Positions 22,759 through 31,017 are shown, counted from the first letter of the stretch. The stretch: DNA of 35,695 bases from Natrialbaceae archaeon Tc-Br11_E2g8 (GCA_001564115.1 LKNG01000002.1:1-35695), one strand, 5' to 3'. Made by a program: numbers and translations. The notes: generated by a model from the sequence alone, not told the origin.

Positions 22759-22821
22759 GTGATCGCGGTGGCGTGCTACGCACGAACCGAACGGCGGGAC
22801 GCTCCGTCGAGGACTCGACCG

Positions 22822-24564
22822 ATGTCAGAGCACACGAACGACCGCCGAGGCGTCGAACGGGGATCGCAGCTGCCGACGGACGGAGACACGGCCGGCGGTC
22901 GGACGTCAGACGGGGCCACAACGGGGCGTGGGGACGTCAGACGGGAAGCCACAACGGGGCGTGGAACCGTCTTCGGCCGCGTGAGCCGGCGCGTCGGTCG
23001 CCTCCTCGAGGTGCTCCGTGGCTCGACGATCGAGCTGGAGCCGTACGCCCCGGAGAGACACGGGCCGCTGGTCGAGTTCGACGGACTCGACGGCGAACGG
23101 GAGGTCGAGCGATACTGGGTCAACGCGCCATTCTCGTTCGTCGTGATCGGCTACGATCCCGACGCCAGCGCACATCGCTACCACGTCGTCGAGCCGACCC
23201 TCGAGGACGACGAGCGACTCCTCCTCGAGACGCTGTTCGAGGACGTCCGCGATCCGCTCTTGTACCGCGACTCGGCGGACGCCGACCTCGAGACGCTGCT
23301 GTGGGAGATCATAAAGGAGTATCTAGAGCGTTACGGCGCCGACGTCGACGTTCCCGGCTTCTACCGACTGTTCTACTACGTCCACCGGGAGTTCCGGGGG
23401 TACGGCCGGCTCGATCCGATCATGCACGACCCCCACGTCGAGGACATCTCCTGTGACGGCTACGATCTCCCGATCTTCGTCTACCACGACCGACACACCG
23501 ACGTGAAGACGGACGTCTCCTTCGACGAGGCCGACCTCGATCGGTTCGTGGTCCGGCTGGCCCAACACTCCGGTCGGCACATCTCGATCGGCGACCCGAT
23601 GGTCGAGACCACCCTCCCGGACGGCTCGCGGGCCGAACTCGCCCTCGGCCGTGAGGTCACCCCGCGGGGATCGGCGTTCACCGTCCGGAAGTACTCCGAG
23701 GAGCCGTTCACGCCCGTCGACCTCATCGAGTACGGAACGTTCAGCGTCGAACAGATGGCCTACCTCTGGCTGGCCATCGAGCACAACCGGAGTCTCATAT
23801 TCGCCGGCGGCACCGCCAGCGGGAAGACCACGAGCATGAACGCTATCTCGATGTTCATCCCACCACGATCGAAGGTGCTCACGATCGAGGACACCCGCGA
23901 GCTCCAGCTTTACCACGAGAATTGGCTCTCGGCGGTCACTCGCGAGCGCGCCCACGAGGGCTCTACCGTGTCGATGTACGACCTGCTTCGCTCCGCCCTG
24001 CGTCACCGACCGGAGTACATCATCGTCGGCGAGGTGCGTGGCGAGGAGGCGATCACCCTCTTCCAGGCGATGAACACCGGCCACACCACCTACTCGACGA
24101 TGCACGCGGACTCCGTCCAGACGGTGATCAACCGCCTGGAAAACGAGCCGATAAACGTCCCCCGGGCGATGGTCGGGAGCCTCGACGTGCTCTCCGTACA
24201 GACCCAGACCCGGGTCGACGACGAACGGATCCGACGCAACCGGACGATCGCCGAGATCGAAGGGATCGACGCCCGGACGGGCGAACTCGACTACTCGATC
24301 GCCTACGAGTGGGAGCCCGAGACGGACGAGTACACGGGCCGAGCGAGCCGGCTGTTAGAGCGGATCCAGGAGGACCGGGGCTGGAGCCAGCGGGAACTGC
24401 TCGTCGAGCGACGAAACCGGGAACGGTTCCTCGAGGGACTCCGCGAGCGGGGAGTCTCCGACTACAGGCAGTTCACGGCGCTGATAAACGAGTACTACGC
24501 CGATCCCGAGAGCGCCCTCGATCGGATCGCCGTCGACGACGCCGTCGAGCCCCCCGACGTATGA
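22822..24564 (+). CDS. Type II/IV secretion system ATPase, archaeal PilB family
   Basis: This 580-residue hexameric ATPase has Walker A GGTASGKTT (329-337), the Asp box LTIEDTREL, Walker B IIVGEVRGEE (about 400-409) and the His box TTYSTMHADSV. A long N-terminal domain (about 70-300) includes the HREFRGYGRLDPIMHDPHVEDI segment common to archaeal FlaI/PilB proteins. Such ATPases drive assembly of type IV pilus-like filaments or pseudopilus secretion on the inner face of the membrane. The first 60 residues are a disordered tail with a duplicated ATTGRG. An earlier in-frame GTG at 22759 overlaps the TATA element and is unlikely. The TGA overlaps the ATG of the membrane platform gene by 4 bp. Confidence 0.92.
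   Translation: MSEHTNDRRGVERGSQLPTDGDTAGGRTSDGATTGRGDVRREATTGRGTVFGRVSRRVGRLLEVLRGSTIELEPYAPERHGPLVEFDGLDGEREVERYWVNAPFSFVVIGYDPDASAHRYHVVEPTLEDDERLLLETLFEDVRDPLLYRDSADADLETLLWEIIKEYLERYGADVDVPGFYRLFYYVHREFRGYGRLDPIMHDPHVEDISCDGYDLPIFVYHDRHTDVKTDVSFDEADLDRFVVRLAQHSGRHISIGDPMVETTLPDGSRAELALGREVTPRGSAFTVRKYSEEPFTPVDLIEYGTFSVEQMAYLWLAIEHNRSLIFAGGTASGKTTSMNAISMFIPPRSKVLTIEDTRELQLYHENWLSAVTRERAHEGSTVSMYDLLRSALRHRPEYIIVGEVRGEEAITLFQAMNTGHTTYSTMHADSVQTVINRLENEPINVPRAMVGSLDVLSVQTQTRVDDERIRRNRTIAEIEGIDARTGELDYSIAYEWEPETDEYTGRASRLLERIQEDRGWSQRELLVERRNRERFLEGLRERGVSDYRQFTALINEYYADPESALDRIAVDDAVEPPDV
22901..22964 (+). repeat. Imperfect duplication of 31/33 bp in the PilB N-terminal tail
   Basis: GGACGTCAGACGGG starts both copies (22901 and 22932) and CCACAACGGGGCGTGG ends both. 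A 2-bp length difference means only the second half repeats in frame (ATTGRG twice). Confidence 0.8.
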
Positions 24565-26630
24565 ACGTCGTCAGCTACGTCCCCCTGCTCCTCGCGCTCG
24601 CGCTCGTCGGCTTGCTCGCGCTCGGTCGGATGAGCGGCCGTGTCGACGCGCTGATAACGAGGATCGCCGTCGCCGCTTTCGGCGAGTACGTCGAGACGTT
24701 CCGGACCGAACACCCCGACCGTCGGGCCGCCCTCCAGGCGGCCCGGGTTCCGATCACCTACCGGGAGTACGGCGCCAGAAGCTACCTCTATGCGGCTATC
24801 GGAGCCGTCGTCGGGAGCTTCCTCGGTATCTACCTCGTCTGGGGGGTCTTGCTCGCGCTCGCGATCGACCCCGAGACGATGCGGGAGGCGTTACCCCCGA
24901 CACTCGAGTTTCTCGCGAACGTCGGGGGGCTGCCGACGCTCTCGCCGTCGGAGCTTCTGGTGTTCGTCTCCATCTCCGCGATCACCTTCGGCGCGCTCAG
25001 CGCCGGCGGAACCTACTGGCTTCGGTGGTGGTACCCCTCCTACGTCGCCGACGAGCGCGCCCGACGGATCGAGACGAGCCTGCCGGCAACCGTGGCGTTC
25101 ACCTACGCACTGTCGAAAAGCGGTATGGAGTTCCCGCGGGTGATCCGGATCCTCGCGGAAAACGAGGCGACCTACGGCGAGGCCGCCGCCGAGTTCGAGG
25201 TCGCGGTCAGACAGATCGACACGTTCGGCACCGACGTGATAACGGCTCTAGGGGAGATGGGACGACGGACGCCGAGCGGGCAGTTCCAGGAGTTCTCCGA
25301 GAACCTCGTCGGCGTCCTCCAGTCGGGTCACTCCCTCTCTGCGTTCCTCGAACGACAGTACCACGACTACCGCGAGGAAGCCGAATCCCGCCAGCAGAAC
25401 ACGTTGAGCCTGCTTGGAACCCTCGCGGAGGCGTACGTCACCGTCCTCGTCGCCGGACCGCTATTTTTGATCACCATCCTCGTCGTCATCGGCTTCTCCG
25501 TCGAGGACACCACCGAACCCCTGCAGGCGCTCATCTACCTCGTCCTCCCGTTCGCCAACCTCGCGTTTATCATCTATCTGAGCGTGGTGACCGATCGGAT
25601 CGATCCCGGGGGAACTGACTTTACGGATCCCTCGACGCTCCCGACGGTCACGCTGGGGGACGACTTGGATCCCGTGACCGACGGCGGCGTCGATTCCCCG
25701 ATCGCCGAACGCCTCCGGATCTACCGGCGGCTGCGCGAGCTCCGCCGACGACTCGGCGATCCGATCGGCGCGGTGCTCGAACGGCCGGAGCGGCTGTTTT
25801 ACCTCACCGTCCCGATCGCGATCGGGGCGATCGGCTTGCGGATCGTCACGTCGGCGGCCGCTGGGCGTCTCGGCGTCGAGGTGATCGACACGGCCCTCGC
25901 CGTCGTCGCCGTCTTCGTCCTCGGAACGTTCGCGGTCGCCTACGAGCTCCACCGGCGGCGAATCGACGCGATCGAGGCCGCGATACCGGATCTGCTCGAG
26001 CGCCTCGCCGGCGTCAACCGGGCCGGGATGCCGATCGTGTCGGCGATCGACCACGTCCGTGGTCCGGAGCTGGGCGCGCTCGCCGACGACGTCGATCGGA
26101 TCTGGGCCGACCTCCAGTGGGGTGCGGACCTCCAGACGGCCCTCGAGCGGTTCGGGAGCCGCGTCCGGACGCGGGTGACGAGCCGGATGGTGACGCTGCT
26201 GACCGAGTCGATGAACGCGAGCGGAAACCTCTCGGACGTACTCAGGATCGCCGCCAGACAGGCCGCTGCCGACCGACGGCTCAAACGCGAGCGCAAGGGG
26301 ACGATGACCGAGTACATGGTCGTCGTCTACGTTTCCTTTCTGGTGTTTCTCTTTATCGTCGCGATCCTCTCTACGGTGTTGCTCGCGAGCCTGCCGACGG
26401 AACCCATCGGCGGGATCGACGGAGTTGGCGGCAGTCCTGCCGGGCTCACCGGCGTCGGACAGGTCGACGTCGAGGCGTTCGAGCGGCTGTTGTTCCACGC
26501 CACGCTCGTCCAGGGGCTGCTCTCGGGGCTGATCGCCGGTCAGCTCAGCACCGGCGACGTCCGCGCCGGGGCGAAACACGCCACCGTGTTGGTGGCTATC
26601 GCTATCGGTCTCTTCGTCGTCGTCCTCTGA
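24561..26630 (+). CDS. Type II secretion system F / PilC (TadC-like) membrane platform protein
   Basis: This 689-residue polytopic protein contains two T2SSF domains. The first is about 165-295 (SLPATVAFTYALSKSGMEFPRVIRIL to a conserved ELLGTLAE-like segment). The second is about 475-600 (AIPDLLERLAGVNRAGMPIVSAI to LIAARQAAADRRLKRERKG-like residues). Helices flank these at about 5-22, 75-100, 130-155, 300-325, 335-355, 420-460, 590-615 and 640-689. It forms the inner-membrane platform on which the PilB ATPase assembles pilins. The 4-bp ATGA overlap with the ATPase gene shows coupled translation. No pilin with a class III signal peptide and no PibD peptidase are in the window, so the filament subunit is encoded elsewhere. 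Confidence 0.92.
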   Translation: MNVVSYVPLLLALALVGLLALGRMSGRVDALITRIAVAAFGEYVETFRTEHPDRRAALQAARVPITYREYGARSYLYAAIGAVVGSFLGIYLVWGVLLALAIDPETMREALPPTLEFLANVGGLPTLSPSELLVFVSISAITFGALSAGGTYWLRWWYPSYVADERARRIETSLPATVAFTYALSKSGMEFPRVIRILAENEATYGEAAAEFEVAVRQIDTFGTDVITALGEMGRRTPSGQFQEFSENLVGVLQSGHSLSAFLERQYHDYREEAESRQQNTLSLLGTLAEAYVTVLVAGPLFLITILVVIGFSVEDTTEPLQALIYLVLPFANLAFIIYLSVVTDRIDPGGTDFTDPSTLPTVTLGDDLDPVTDGGVDSPIAERLRIYRRLRELRRRLGDPIGAVLERPERLFYLTVPIAIGAIGLRIVTSAAAGRLGVEVIDTALAVVAVFVLGTFAVAYELHRRRIDAIEAAIPDLLERLAGVNRAGMPIVSAIDHVRGPELGALADDVDRIWADLQWGADLQTALERFGSRVRTRVTSRMVTLLTESMNASGNLSDVLRIAARQAAADRRLKRERKGTMTEYMVVVYVSFLVFLFIVAILSTVLLASLPTEPIGGIDGVGGSPAGLTGVGQVDVEAFERLLFHATLVQGLLSGLIAGQLSTGDVRAGAKHATVLVAIAIGLFVVVL

Positions 26631-26731
26631 GGGCGGCCCCGTTCGGACGTCGATTCGTCCGTTCCCCGCCGTCGATCCGTCTTCGCCCCGGACGTCGAAC
26701 CGCTTTTGAGCGCGCCGACCGACCGGAGCGT

Positions 26732-27370
26732 ATGGATCGTCGAGTCGACGTCCGCGAGACCTACGACCGGATCGCCACTCACTTCGCGGCGACCCGCGAG
26801 TACGCCTGGCCGGAGGTCGAAACGTTCGTGGCCGACGCTCCGACCGGAGCGGTCGGTCTCGACGTCGGATGTGGCAACTGTCGGCACGCAGCACTCCTCG
26901 CCGACCGGGTCGAACGGGTCGTCGGCGTCGACGTGAGCCGTGGCGTCCTCGAGACGGGGCGCGAGCGGGCCCGCGAGCGTGACTTTTCGGTTTCTCCGGT
27001 CCAGGCCGACGCCGCCGCCCTGCCGCTCGCGACGGGGGCCGTCGATCTCGCCGTCTACGTCGCCACCATCCACCACCTGCCCGACAGGGGGGCCCGGATC
27101 GAGAGCCTCGACGAGCTCGCACGCGTTCTCGCCCCTGGAGGTCGCGCGCTCGTGAGCGCGTGGTCGACCACGCACGATCGGTTCGACGCCGAGACGGGTT
27201 TCGACACCACGGTCGCGTGGACGCTCCCGGACGGGGAGACCGTCGATCGCTTCTATCACATCTACGATCCGGCGGAGTTCGCCGCCGACCTCGAGGGGAG
27301 CGCGCTCGAAGTCTCCGATCGGTGGCTCTCCAGCGGAAACTGCTATGCGACCGTCGGGGCCGGAGACTGA
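26732..27370 (+). CDS. SAM-dependent methyltransferase, Trm9/ABH8-like
   Basis: The 212-residue class I methyltransferase starts ETYDRIATHFAATREYAWPEV, which closely resembles the N-terminus of Trm9/ALKBH8 tRNA wobble-uridine methyltransferases. Motif I is VGLDVGCGNCRH (41-52), the acidic strand-2 end is VVGVDVSR, motif IV is LAVYVATIHHLPDRG and the post-motif is LARVLAPGGRALVSAWS. The likely role is methyl esterification of a carboxymethyl-uridine at tRNA position 34, but substrate assignment rests only on this resemblance. A TATA-like CTTTTGAG lies about 28 nt upstream of the ATG. The gene stands alone. Confidence 0.82.
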   Translation: MDRRVDVRETYDRIATHFAATREYAWPEVETFVADAPTGAVGLDVGCGNCRHAALLADRVERVVGVDVSRGVLETGRERARERDFSVSPVQADAAALPLATGAVDLAVYVATIHHLPDRGARIESLDELARVLAPGGRALVSAWSTTHDRFDAETGFDTTVAWTLPDGETVDRFYHIYDPAEFAADLEGSALEVSDRWLSSGNCYATVGAGD

Positions 27371-27490
27371 AACGGTCCGATCCTCGAACGAGCTCAGAGA
27401 ACGGACGGACGCGCTCGCCGTCACAGGTAGTGACTCCGGATGTCCCATCCACACGGACCAGTGCTCCCCACGTGGGTCAGCGCGCTCTCC

Positions 27491-27564
27491 GTGGCCGTAG
27501 GTCAGCACGTCCTCGGTGGCCGTAGGTCAGCACGTCCTCCGTGGCCGTGGATCACAGCGCCTCG
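27491..27564 (-). repeat. Three 24-25-bp tandem repeats spanning the hisA stop codon
   Basis: Units at 27491-27515 and 27516-27540 differ at one base; a third, 27541-27564, is 24 bp and contains the hisA TGA (27552-27554) and the codons for its last residues. All start GTGGCCGT. A partial fourth copy (GGGTCAGCGCGCTCTCC) precedes them at about 27474-27490. Confidence 0.9.
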
Positions 27565-28277
27565 TTCGCCTCCGCGAGCGTGAATCGACCCTCGTAGAGG
27601 GCGCTCCCGACGACGACCGCCGCCGCGCCTGCGTCCCGAAGCGCCAGGACGTCCTCGACAGACGCCACCCCGCCGCTCGCGACGACGGGGAGGGTCGTCT
27701 CGCCGACCAGCTCGCCGACCGGGCCGGCCCTGATCCCGTCCAGACGACCCTCGACGTCGACGTCCGTATAGAGGATCGCCGCCGCACCGAGACGCTCGTA
27801 CCGTCTGGCTGCCTCGGCGGGGGCGATGCCGGCTCCCTCGGTCCAGCCCTCGACGACGACCTCGCCGTCGCTGGCGTCGAGGCCCACGATGACGCTACCC
27901 GGGTGGGCCTCGCTTATCCGTTCGACGATCGAGGGCTCTGCCACCGCCGCCGTTCCGAGGATGACTCGATCGACCCCGCTGTCGAGCAGCTCGATCGCCT
28001 CGCTCGCGGAGCGGATCCCGCCGCCCAGCTGGACCGGTACCTCGACGGCCTCGACGACCGCCTGGATGGCCTCGGCGTTGTGGCGCTCGCCCTCGAACGC
28101 TCCGTCGAGGTCGACCAGGTGGAGCGTCTCCGCCCCCGCCTCCACCCAGCGCTCGGCCGCCTCGACCGGGTCGCCGTACTCCGTCGCGGTTCCTCGCTCG
28201 CCTCCGACCAGCTGGACGACGGCACCGTCCTCGACGTCGACCGCCGGCACCACCTCGAACGATGGAAACGGGCTCAT
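27552..28277 (-). CDS. hisA: 1-(5-phosphoribosyl)-5-[(5-phosphoribosylamino)methylideneamino]imidazole-4-carboxamide isomerase
   Basis: The 241-residue (beta/alpha)8 protein catalyses the Amadori rearrangement of ProFAR to PRFAR in histidine biosynthesis. Catalytic Asp14 is in PAVDVEDGAVVQL and the second Asp (134) in VGLDASDGE. Phosphate-binding loops are QLGGGIRS (83-90) and VASGGVAS in the second half, with ALYEGRFTLAEA at the C-terminus. Length and motifs are standard for HisA rather than HisF. No other his genes are adjacent. Its last codons and stop lie in a tandem array. Confidence 0.95.
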   Translation of the reverse strand: MSPFPSFEVVPAVDVEDGAVVQLVGGERGTATEYGDPVEAAERWVEAGAETLHLVDLDGAFEGERHNAEAIQAVVEAVEVPVQLGGGIRSASEAIELLDSGVDRVILGTAAVAEPSIVERISEAHPGSVIVGLDASDGEVVVEGWTEGAGIAPAEAARRYERLGAAAILYTDVDVEGRLDGIRAGPVGELVGETTLPVVASGGVASVEDVLALRDAGAAAVVVGSALYEGRFTLAEANEAL

Positions 28278-28350
28278 GGCAGTCCGGCCGGCCGCCGGGG
28301 CAATAATCCTCTCGGTGGAGCCGTGCCGATCGGACGGCCCGAAACGGCGT

Positions 28351-28357
28351 GTTTATT
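28351..28357 (+). promoter_or_regulatory. TATA box for the 77-aa membrane protein gene
   Basis: TTTATTA lies about 28 nt upstream of the GTG at 28382, consistent with a leaderless transcript and supporting the GTG start. Confidence 0.65.
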
Positions 28358-28381
28358 ATCGCACGCTCGCCAGGACACACC

Positions 28382-28615
28382 GTGCCCGAGCCCGTCGAAA
28401 CGACCGAGCCCGAGGGCGTCGACTACGGCTGGGTGATGCAGACGACGTTTCTCGTGACGATCCTCCTCGGTGCGCCGCTCGTCGCTGTGCTCTCGACGGG
28501 CGTCGACCTACCGACCTGGGGCGCGCGGGCGGGCTTTGCGATCCGGGTCGGCGCAGTCGTCTGGTTTCTGACGGCGATCGGCGTCTTCGTGTACGCCAAA
28601 CGCGCACGGACGTGA
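28382..28615 (+). CDS. Small haloarchaeal membrane protein (DUF5822-like), 77 aa
   Basis: The start is GTG at 28382, fixed by the TATA spacing. An acidic head (VPEPVETTEPEGVDYGWVMQ) precedes two transmembrane helices: about residues 20-40 (TTFLVTILLGAPLVAVLST) and 50-70 (FAIRVGAVVWFLTAIGVFVYA), ending in a basic KRART. I recall this as a conserved haloarchaeal family without known function. It is divergent from hisA. Confidence 0.8.
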   Translation: MPEPVETTEPEGVDYGWVMQTTFLVTILLGAPLVAVLSTGVDLPTWGARAGFAIRVGAVVWFLTAIGVFVYAKRART

Positions 28616-28844
28616 ACCGGCGATACGTCGCCGTCGATCGACGTCCACTGGTGGCGAGTCGCCGTCGACCGAGTCCGCGTCGCCGCCGGGTCGAAACCAC
28701 TACTGGCCGAGTCATCCGACTGCCATCGGCCGAGTCGTTCGACCACACCAGCCGAATCACCCGACCACCACCGACCCTAACGTACGGTTCGAGTGACACT
28801 CTCGACGACGATAGTTTATCTGTTTCGAGTACGTTCAGCCGACC
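28616..28844 (+). other. 229-bp intergenic region with degenerate ~23-bp repeats and a promoter
   Basis: Between about 28690 and 28775 the motif GCCGAGTC/GCCGAATC plus CCGA recurs three times at 22-24 bp spacing, a decayed tandem array. AGTTTATC at 28813-28820 is a TATA box about 28 nt before the ATG at 28845. Confidence 0.55.
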
Positions 28845-29495
28845 ATGGTTGATCTGGTCACGATCGGACTCGTCCTCGGTGGGGCAGTGTTGCTGTTCGC
28901 CGGGGCTGCCCTCTCGGTGTACGGCGTCGTCGTTCTGGGTGGCATCGTCGGCGGCGGCGCGGGCTACCTGCTGGCGCCGACGATCGGCTCCGTGCTGGGG
29001 CTAGAGGGCGCTCTCGCGAGTGCGGGCGCGATGGTCGTCGGTGGGCTCGTCGGGATCGGGCTCGGCTACGCGTTGCTCTCGGCGGCCGTCGCAGCGATCA
29101 GCTTCGTCGTCGGCTCCTTCGTCGGGGCGACCGCCATCGCGCCGGTGATCGTCGACGGTGCGTGGTATCTCGAGATCGGGTTCGCGCTGGCGGTCGGGAT
29201 CGCTGCGGCGTTTTTCGGCCTCTTGCTCACGCGGACGGCGATGGTCGTCGTGACGGCGATCGTCGGCGCCGCCTTCGCGTCGACGTCGCTGACGGTCGCG
29301 GAGTTCCAGGCCGCACAGGCGTCGGTCAGCGTCGAGCCGCTGCTTTTCGACCTCTACTCGCCCGTCTACCTGGGGCTCGTCGTACTCGGGATCCTCGCGC
29401 AGTTCGGGCTCGTCAAACTCGGCTACGTCCGCCGGATCGCGGCGATCCTCCCCGGCGGCCGGATGCTACCCGAGCGGGGCGGGGAGTCGACCTGA
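28845..29495 (+). CDS. Multi-pass membrane protein of TMEM198/DUF4203-like type
   Basis: This 216-residue protein is almost entirely hydrophobic, with about seven glycine- and alanine-rich helices (for example VVVLGGIVGGGAGYLLA, MVVGGLVGIGLGYALL, FVVGSFVGATAIA) and a final basic cytoplasmic tail (KLGYVRRIAAILPGGRML). The GxxxG-rich pattern resembles DUF4203/TMEM198 proteins. No transport motif is recognisable and function is unknown. It has its own leaderless promoter. Confidence 0.78.
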   Translation: MVDLVTIGLVLGGAVLLFAGAALSVYGVVVLGGIVGGGAGYLLAPTIGSVLGLEGALASAGAMVVGGLVGIGLGYALLSAAVAAISFVVGSFVGATAIAPVIVDGAWYLEIGFALAVGIAAAFFGLLLTRTAMVVVTAIVGAAFASTSLTVAEFQAAQASVSVEPLLFDLYSPVYLGLVVLGILAQFGLVKLGYVRRIAAILPGGRMLPERGGEST

Positions 29496-29543
29496 CCGAC
29501 ACCTCGTCCGCGCGGGTCGGCCCCTCGGCGAAGCGGGCCACCG

Positions 29544-29549
29544 TTATAT
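29544..29549 (+). promoter_or_regulatory. TATA box for the amphi-Trp/DUF1508 gene
   Basis: TTATAT within CCGTTATATG lies about 30 nt upstream of the ATG at 29576. Confidence 0.6.
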
Positions 29550-29575
29550 GAATCCGGCCCGAACCGCCCATCCGT

Positions 29576-30223
29576 ATGTCCGAGGAGACTGTTCACGAAT
29601 CCGAGGAGAAGCGGAGCCGACGGGGGCTCGCGACGTTCTTCCGGCGGATCGCCCGCCGGCTGGACCGCGGCGAGAACGTCCCGCTGAACGACGAACAGAC
29701 CGTGGCGTTCGACCCTCCAACGGAGGCCGAACTGGAGGTCGACGTGGTTCGGGAGGACGGAACGGTCAGCCTCGATATCGGGATGGAGTGGCCCGAGGAG
29801 GAGGGAGAAGTCGACACCGACGCCACGGAGAGCAAGGCGACCTTCCAGCTGTACGAGGACGCCGCCGAACAGTACCGCTGGCGGCTCCGCCACGACAACG
29901 GCAACATCATCGCCGACGGAGGGGAGGGATACTCCTCGAAACAGAAGGCACGGCAGGGTCTCGAGAGCGTCAAAGAGAACGCGGCGGGCGGTCACGTCGT
30001 CGACCAGTCGAGAGACGAGACGGTCGACTCAGAGGAAAGTGGGAGCAAGGCGACGTTCGAAATCTTCCGTGACGCCGAAGAGAAGTGGCGCTGGCGGCTC
30101 CGCCACGACAACGGCAACATCATCGCCGACTGTGGCAGCGGCTACTCCTCGAAGCAGAAGGCGAAACAGGGGCTGCGAAGCGTCAAGACGAACGCGGCCG
30201 GCGCCGCAGTCGAAGAGGAGTAG
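29576..30223 (+). CDS. Amphi-Trp-like domain plus two tandem DUF1508 (YegP/HVO_2922-like) domains
   Basis: The 215-residue protein has an N-terminal amphi-Trp-like domain (about 14-75, FFRRIARRLDRGEN, then LEVDVVREDGTVSLDIGMEW) and two DUF1508 modules (about 84-138 and 155-210). Each reads KATF-x-[LI][YF]-x-DA, W-R-LRHDNGNIIAD and GYSSKQKA-x-QGL-SVK-NAA. DUF1508 modules are small beta-beta-alpha units of unknown biochemical role, often in stress-linked or poorly characterised proteins. The two modules share an identical 42-bp DNA stretch. The gene has its own TATA box. Confidence 0.87.
   Translation: MSEETVHESEEKRSRRGLATFFRRIARRLDRGENVPLNDEQTVAFDPPTEAELEVDVVREDGTVSLDIGMEWPEEEGEVDTDATESKATFQLYEDAAEQYRWRLRHDNGNIIADGGEGYSSKQKARQGLESVKENAAGGHVVDQSRDETVDSEESGSKATFEIFRDAEEKWRWRLRHDNGNIIADCGSGYSSKQKAKQGLRSVKTNAAGAAVEEE
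29876..30130 (+). repeat. 42-bp exact duplication within the DUF1508 modules
   Basis: The bases at 29876-29917 and 30089-30130 are identical across 42 positions (213 bp apart) and encode RWRLRHDNGNIIAD in both modules, synonymous positions included, while the flanking DNA has diverged. Confidence 0.92.
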
Positions 30224-30273
30224 CCGTCACCCGGGATCGGGCGTCGAAGCCGTCACGCCGCTGGCACGGGGAC

Positions 30274-30381
30274 GATCGTTCGTTCGGCTGGTGTGGGGAT
30301 GGTCGTTCGTTCGGCTGGTGTGGGGATGGTCGTTCGTTCGGCTGGTGTGGGGATGGTCGTTCGTTCGGGAACACTATGGGC
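30274..30381 (+). repeat. 27-bp tandem repeats running into the ribbon-helix-helix gene promoter
   Basis: Units lie at 30274-30300, 30301-30327 and 30328-30354; the last two are identical and the first differs by one base. Each has TCGTTCGTTCGGCTGGTGTG. A fourth (30355-30381) keeps the first 14 bases, then changes to GAACACTATGGGC, which supplies a TATA-like ACTATG about 32 nt before the ATG at 30407. Confidence 0.93.
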
Positions 30382-30406
30382 GTGTGGTGGCTACCGTACC
30401 GGTACC

Positions 30407-30586
30407 ATGCCGAAGATCAGCGTCGAGATTCCCCAGGAGTTGCTCGACGACCTGGACGAGCACGTCGGCGACGACGGCAAGTTCGTGAACCGAAGCGACG
30501 CGATCCGTGCCTCGATTCGCAAGAGCCTCGACATCTTCGACGAGATCGACGCCAGACACGGCCGTCTGGAAGAGGACGAATCATGA
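30407..30586 (+). CDS. Ribbon-helix-helix (CopG/Arc-type) DNA-binding protein, 59 aa
   Basis: The product begins MPKISVEIPQELLDDLDEHV, with the DNA-contacting beta strand ISVEIP, helix 1, and helix 2 in NRSDAIRASIRKSLDIFDEID. It would bind DNA as a dimer of two such units. The ATG at 30407 was chosen because upstream in-frame codons come from the 27-bp array. Its TGA overlaps the ATG of the next gene by 4 bp. RHH proteins often autoregulate; no clear palindrome is seen in its promoter, only the tandem array. Confidence 0.88.
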   Translation: MPKISVEIPQELLDDLDEHVGDDGKFVNRSDAIRASIRKSLDIFDEIDARHGRLEEDES

Positions 30587-31017
30587 GAGGCGAGGATCCG
30601 GTCGACCGCGCGGCGAGGCTCCGGGAGGAGGCCGCCCAACTCGACACTCGGGCCGAGGCTCTCAAGGGGCTACGCGAGGAGCTCGCGAACGAGCCCGTCC
30701 CCGAGACGCGGCTGGCGGGGCTGTTCGAGGAGGCGGCGGGGAGCGATCCGCGGATCTGGAACACCGTCACCGCGTTCATCGACGTCGAGGACGGCGAGGC
30801 GGTCGTCACCGACGAGTCGAAGCTCGCGGCGGGCAAGTGGGCCCCGGAGATCGTCGAGGGCTGTGACGCGATGATCACCGTGGAGATCGGCACGGGCTGG
30901 ACCCACGAGCGGTTCGTCGAGGTCACACGCGGGAAGCTCGCCGAGCGGATCGCCGAGGCCCGCGAGCGGGCACACGATCGCCGGGCCGAGGCCGACGAAC
31001 TCGTAGACGAGGGGTGA
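30583..31017 (+). CDS. Conserved hypothetical protein, 144 aa, coupled to the RHH gene
   Basis: A soluble protein with an N-terminal coiled-coil-like segment (about 5-40, ARLREEAAQLDTRAEALKGLREEL), a central alpha/beta stretch (WNTVTAFIDVEDGEAVVTDES, ITVEIGTGWTHERFVEVTRG) and a C-terminal charged helix (KLAERIAEARERAHDRRAEAD). I do not recognise a characterised family. The ATGA overlap with the ribbon-helix-helix gene indicates coupled translation and a joint function. It could be a haloarchaeal conserved partner or an antitoxin-toxin-like pair, though no toxin catalytic motif is visible. Confidence 0.75.
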   Translation: MRGEDPVDRAARLREEAAQLDTRAEALKGLREELANEPVPETRLAGLFEEAAGSDPRIWNTVTAFIDVEDGEAVVTDESKLAAGKWAPEIVEGCDAMITVEIGTGWTHERFVEVTRGKLAERIAEARERAHDRRAEADELVDEG

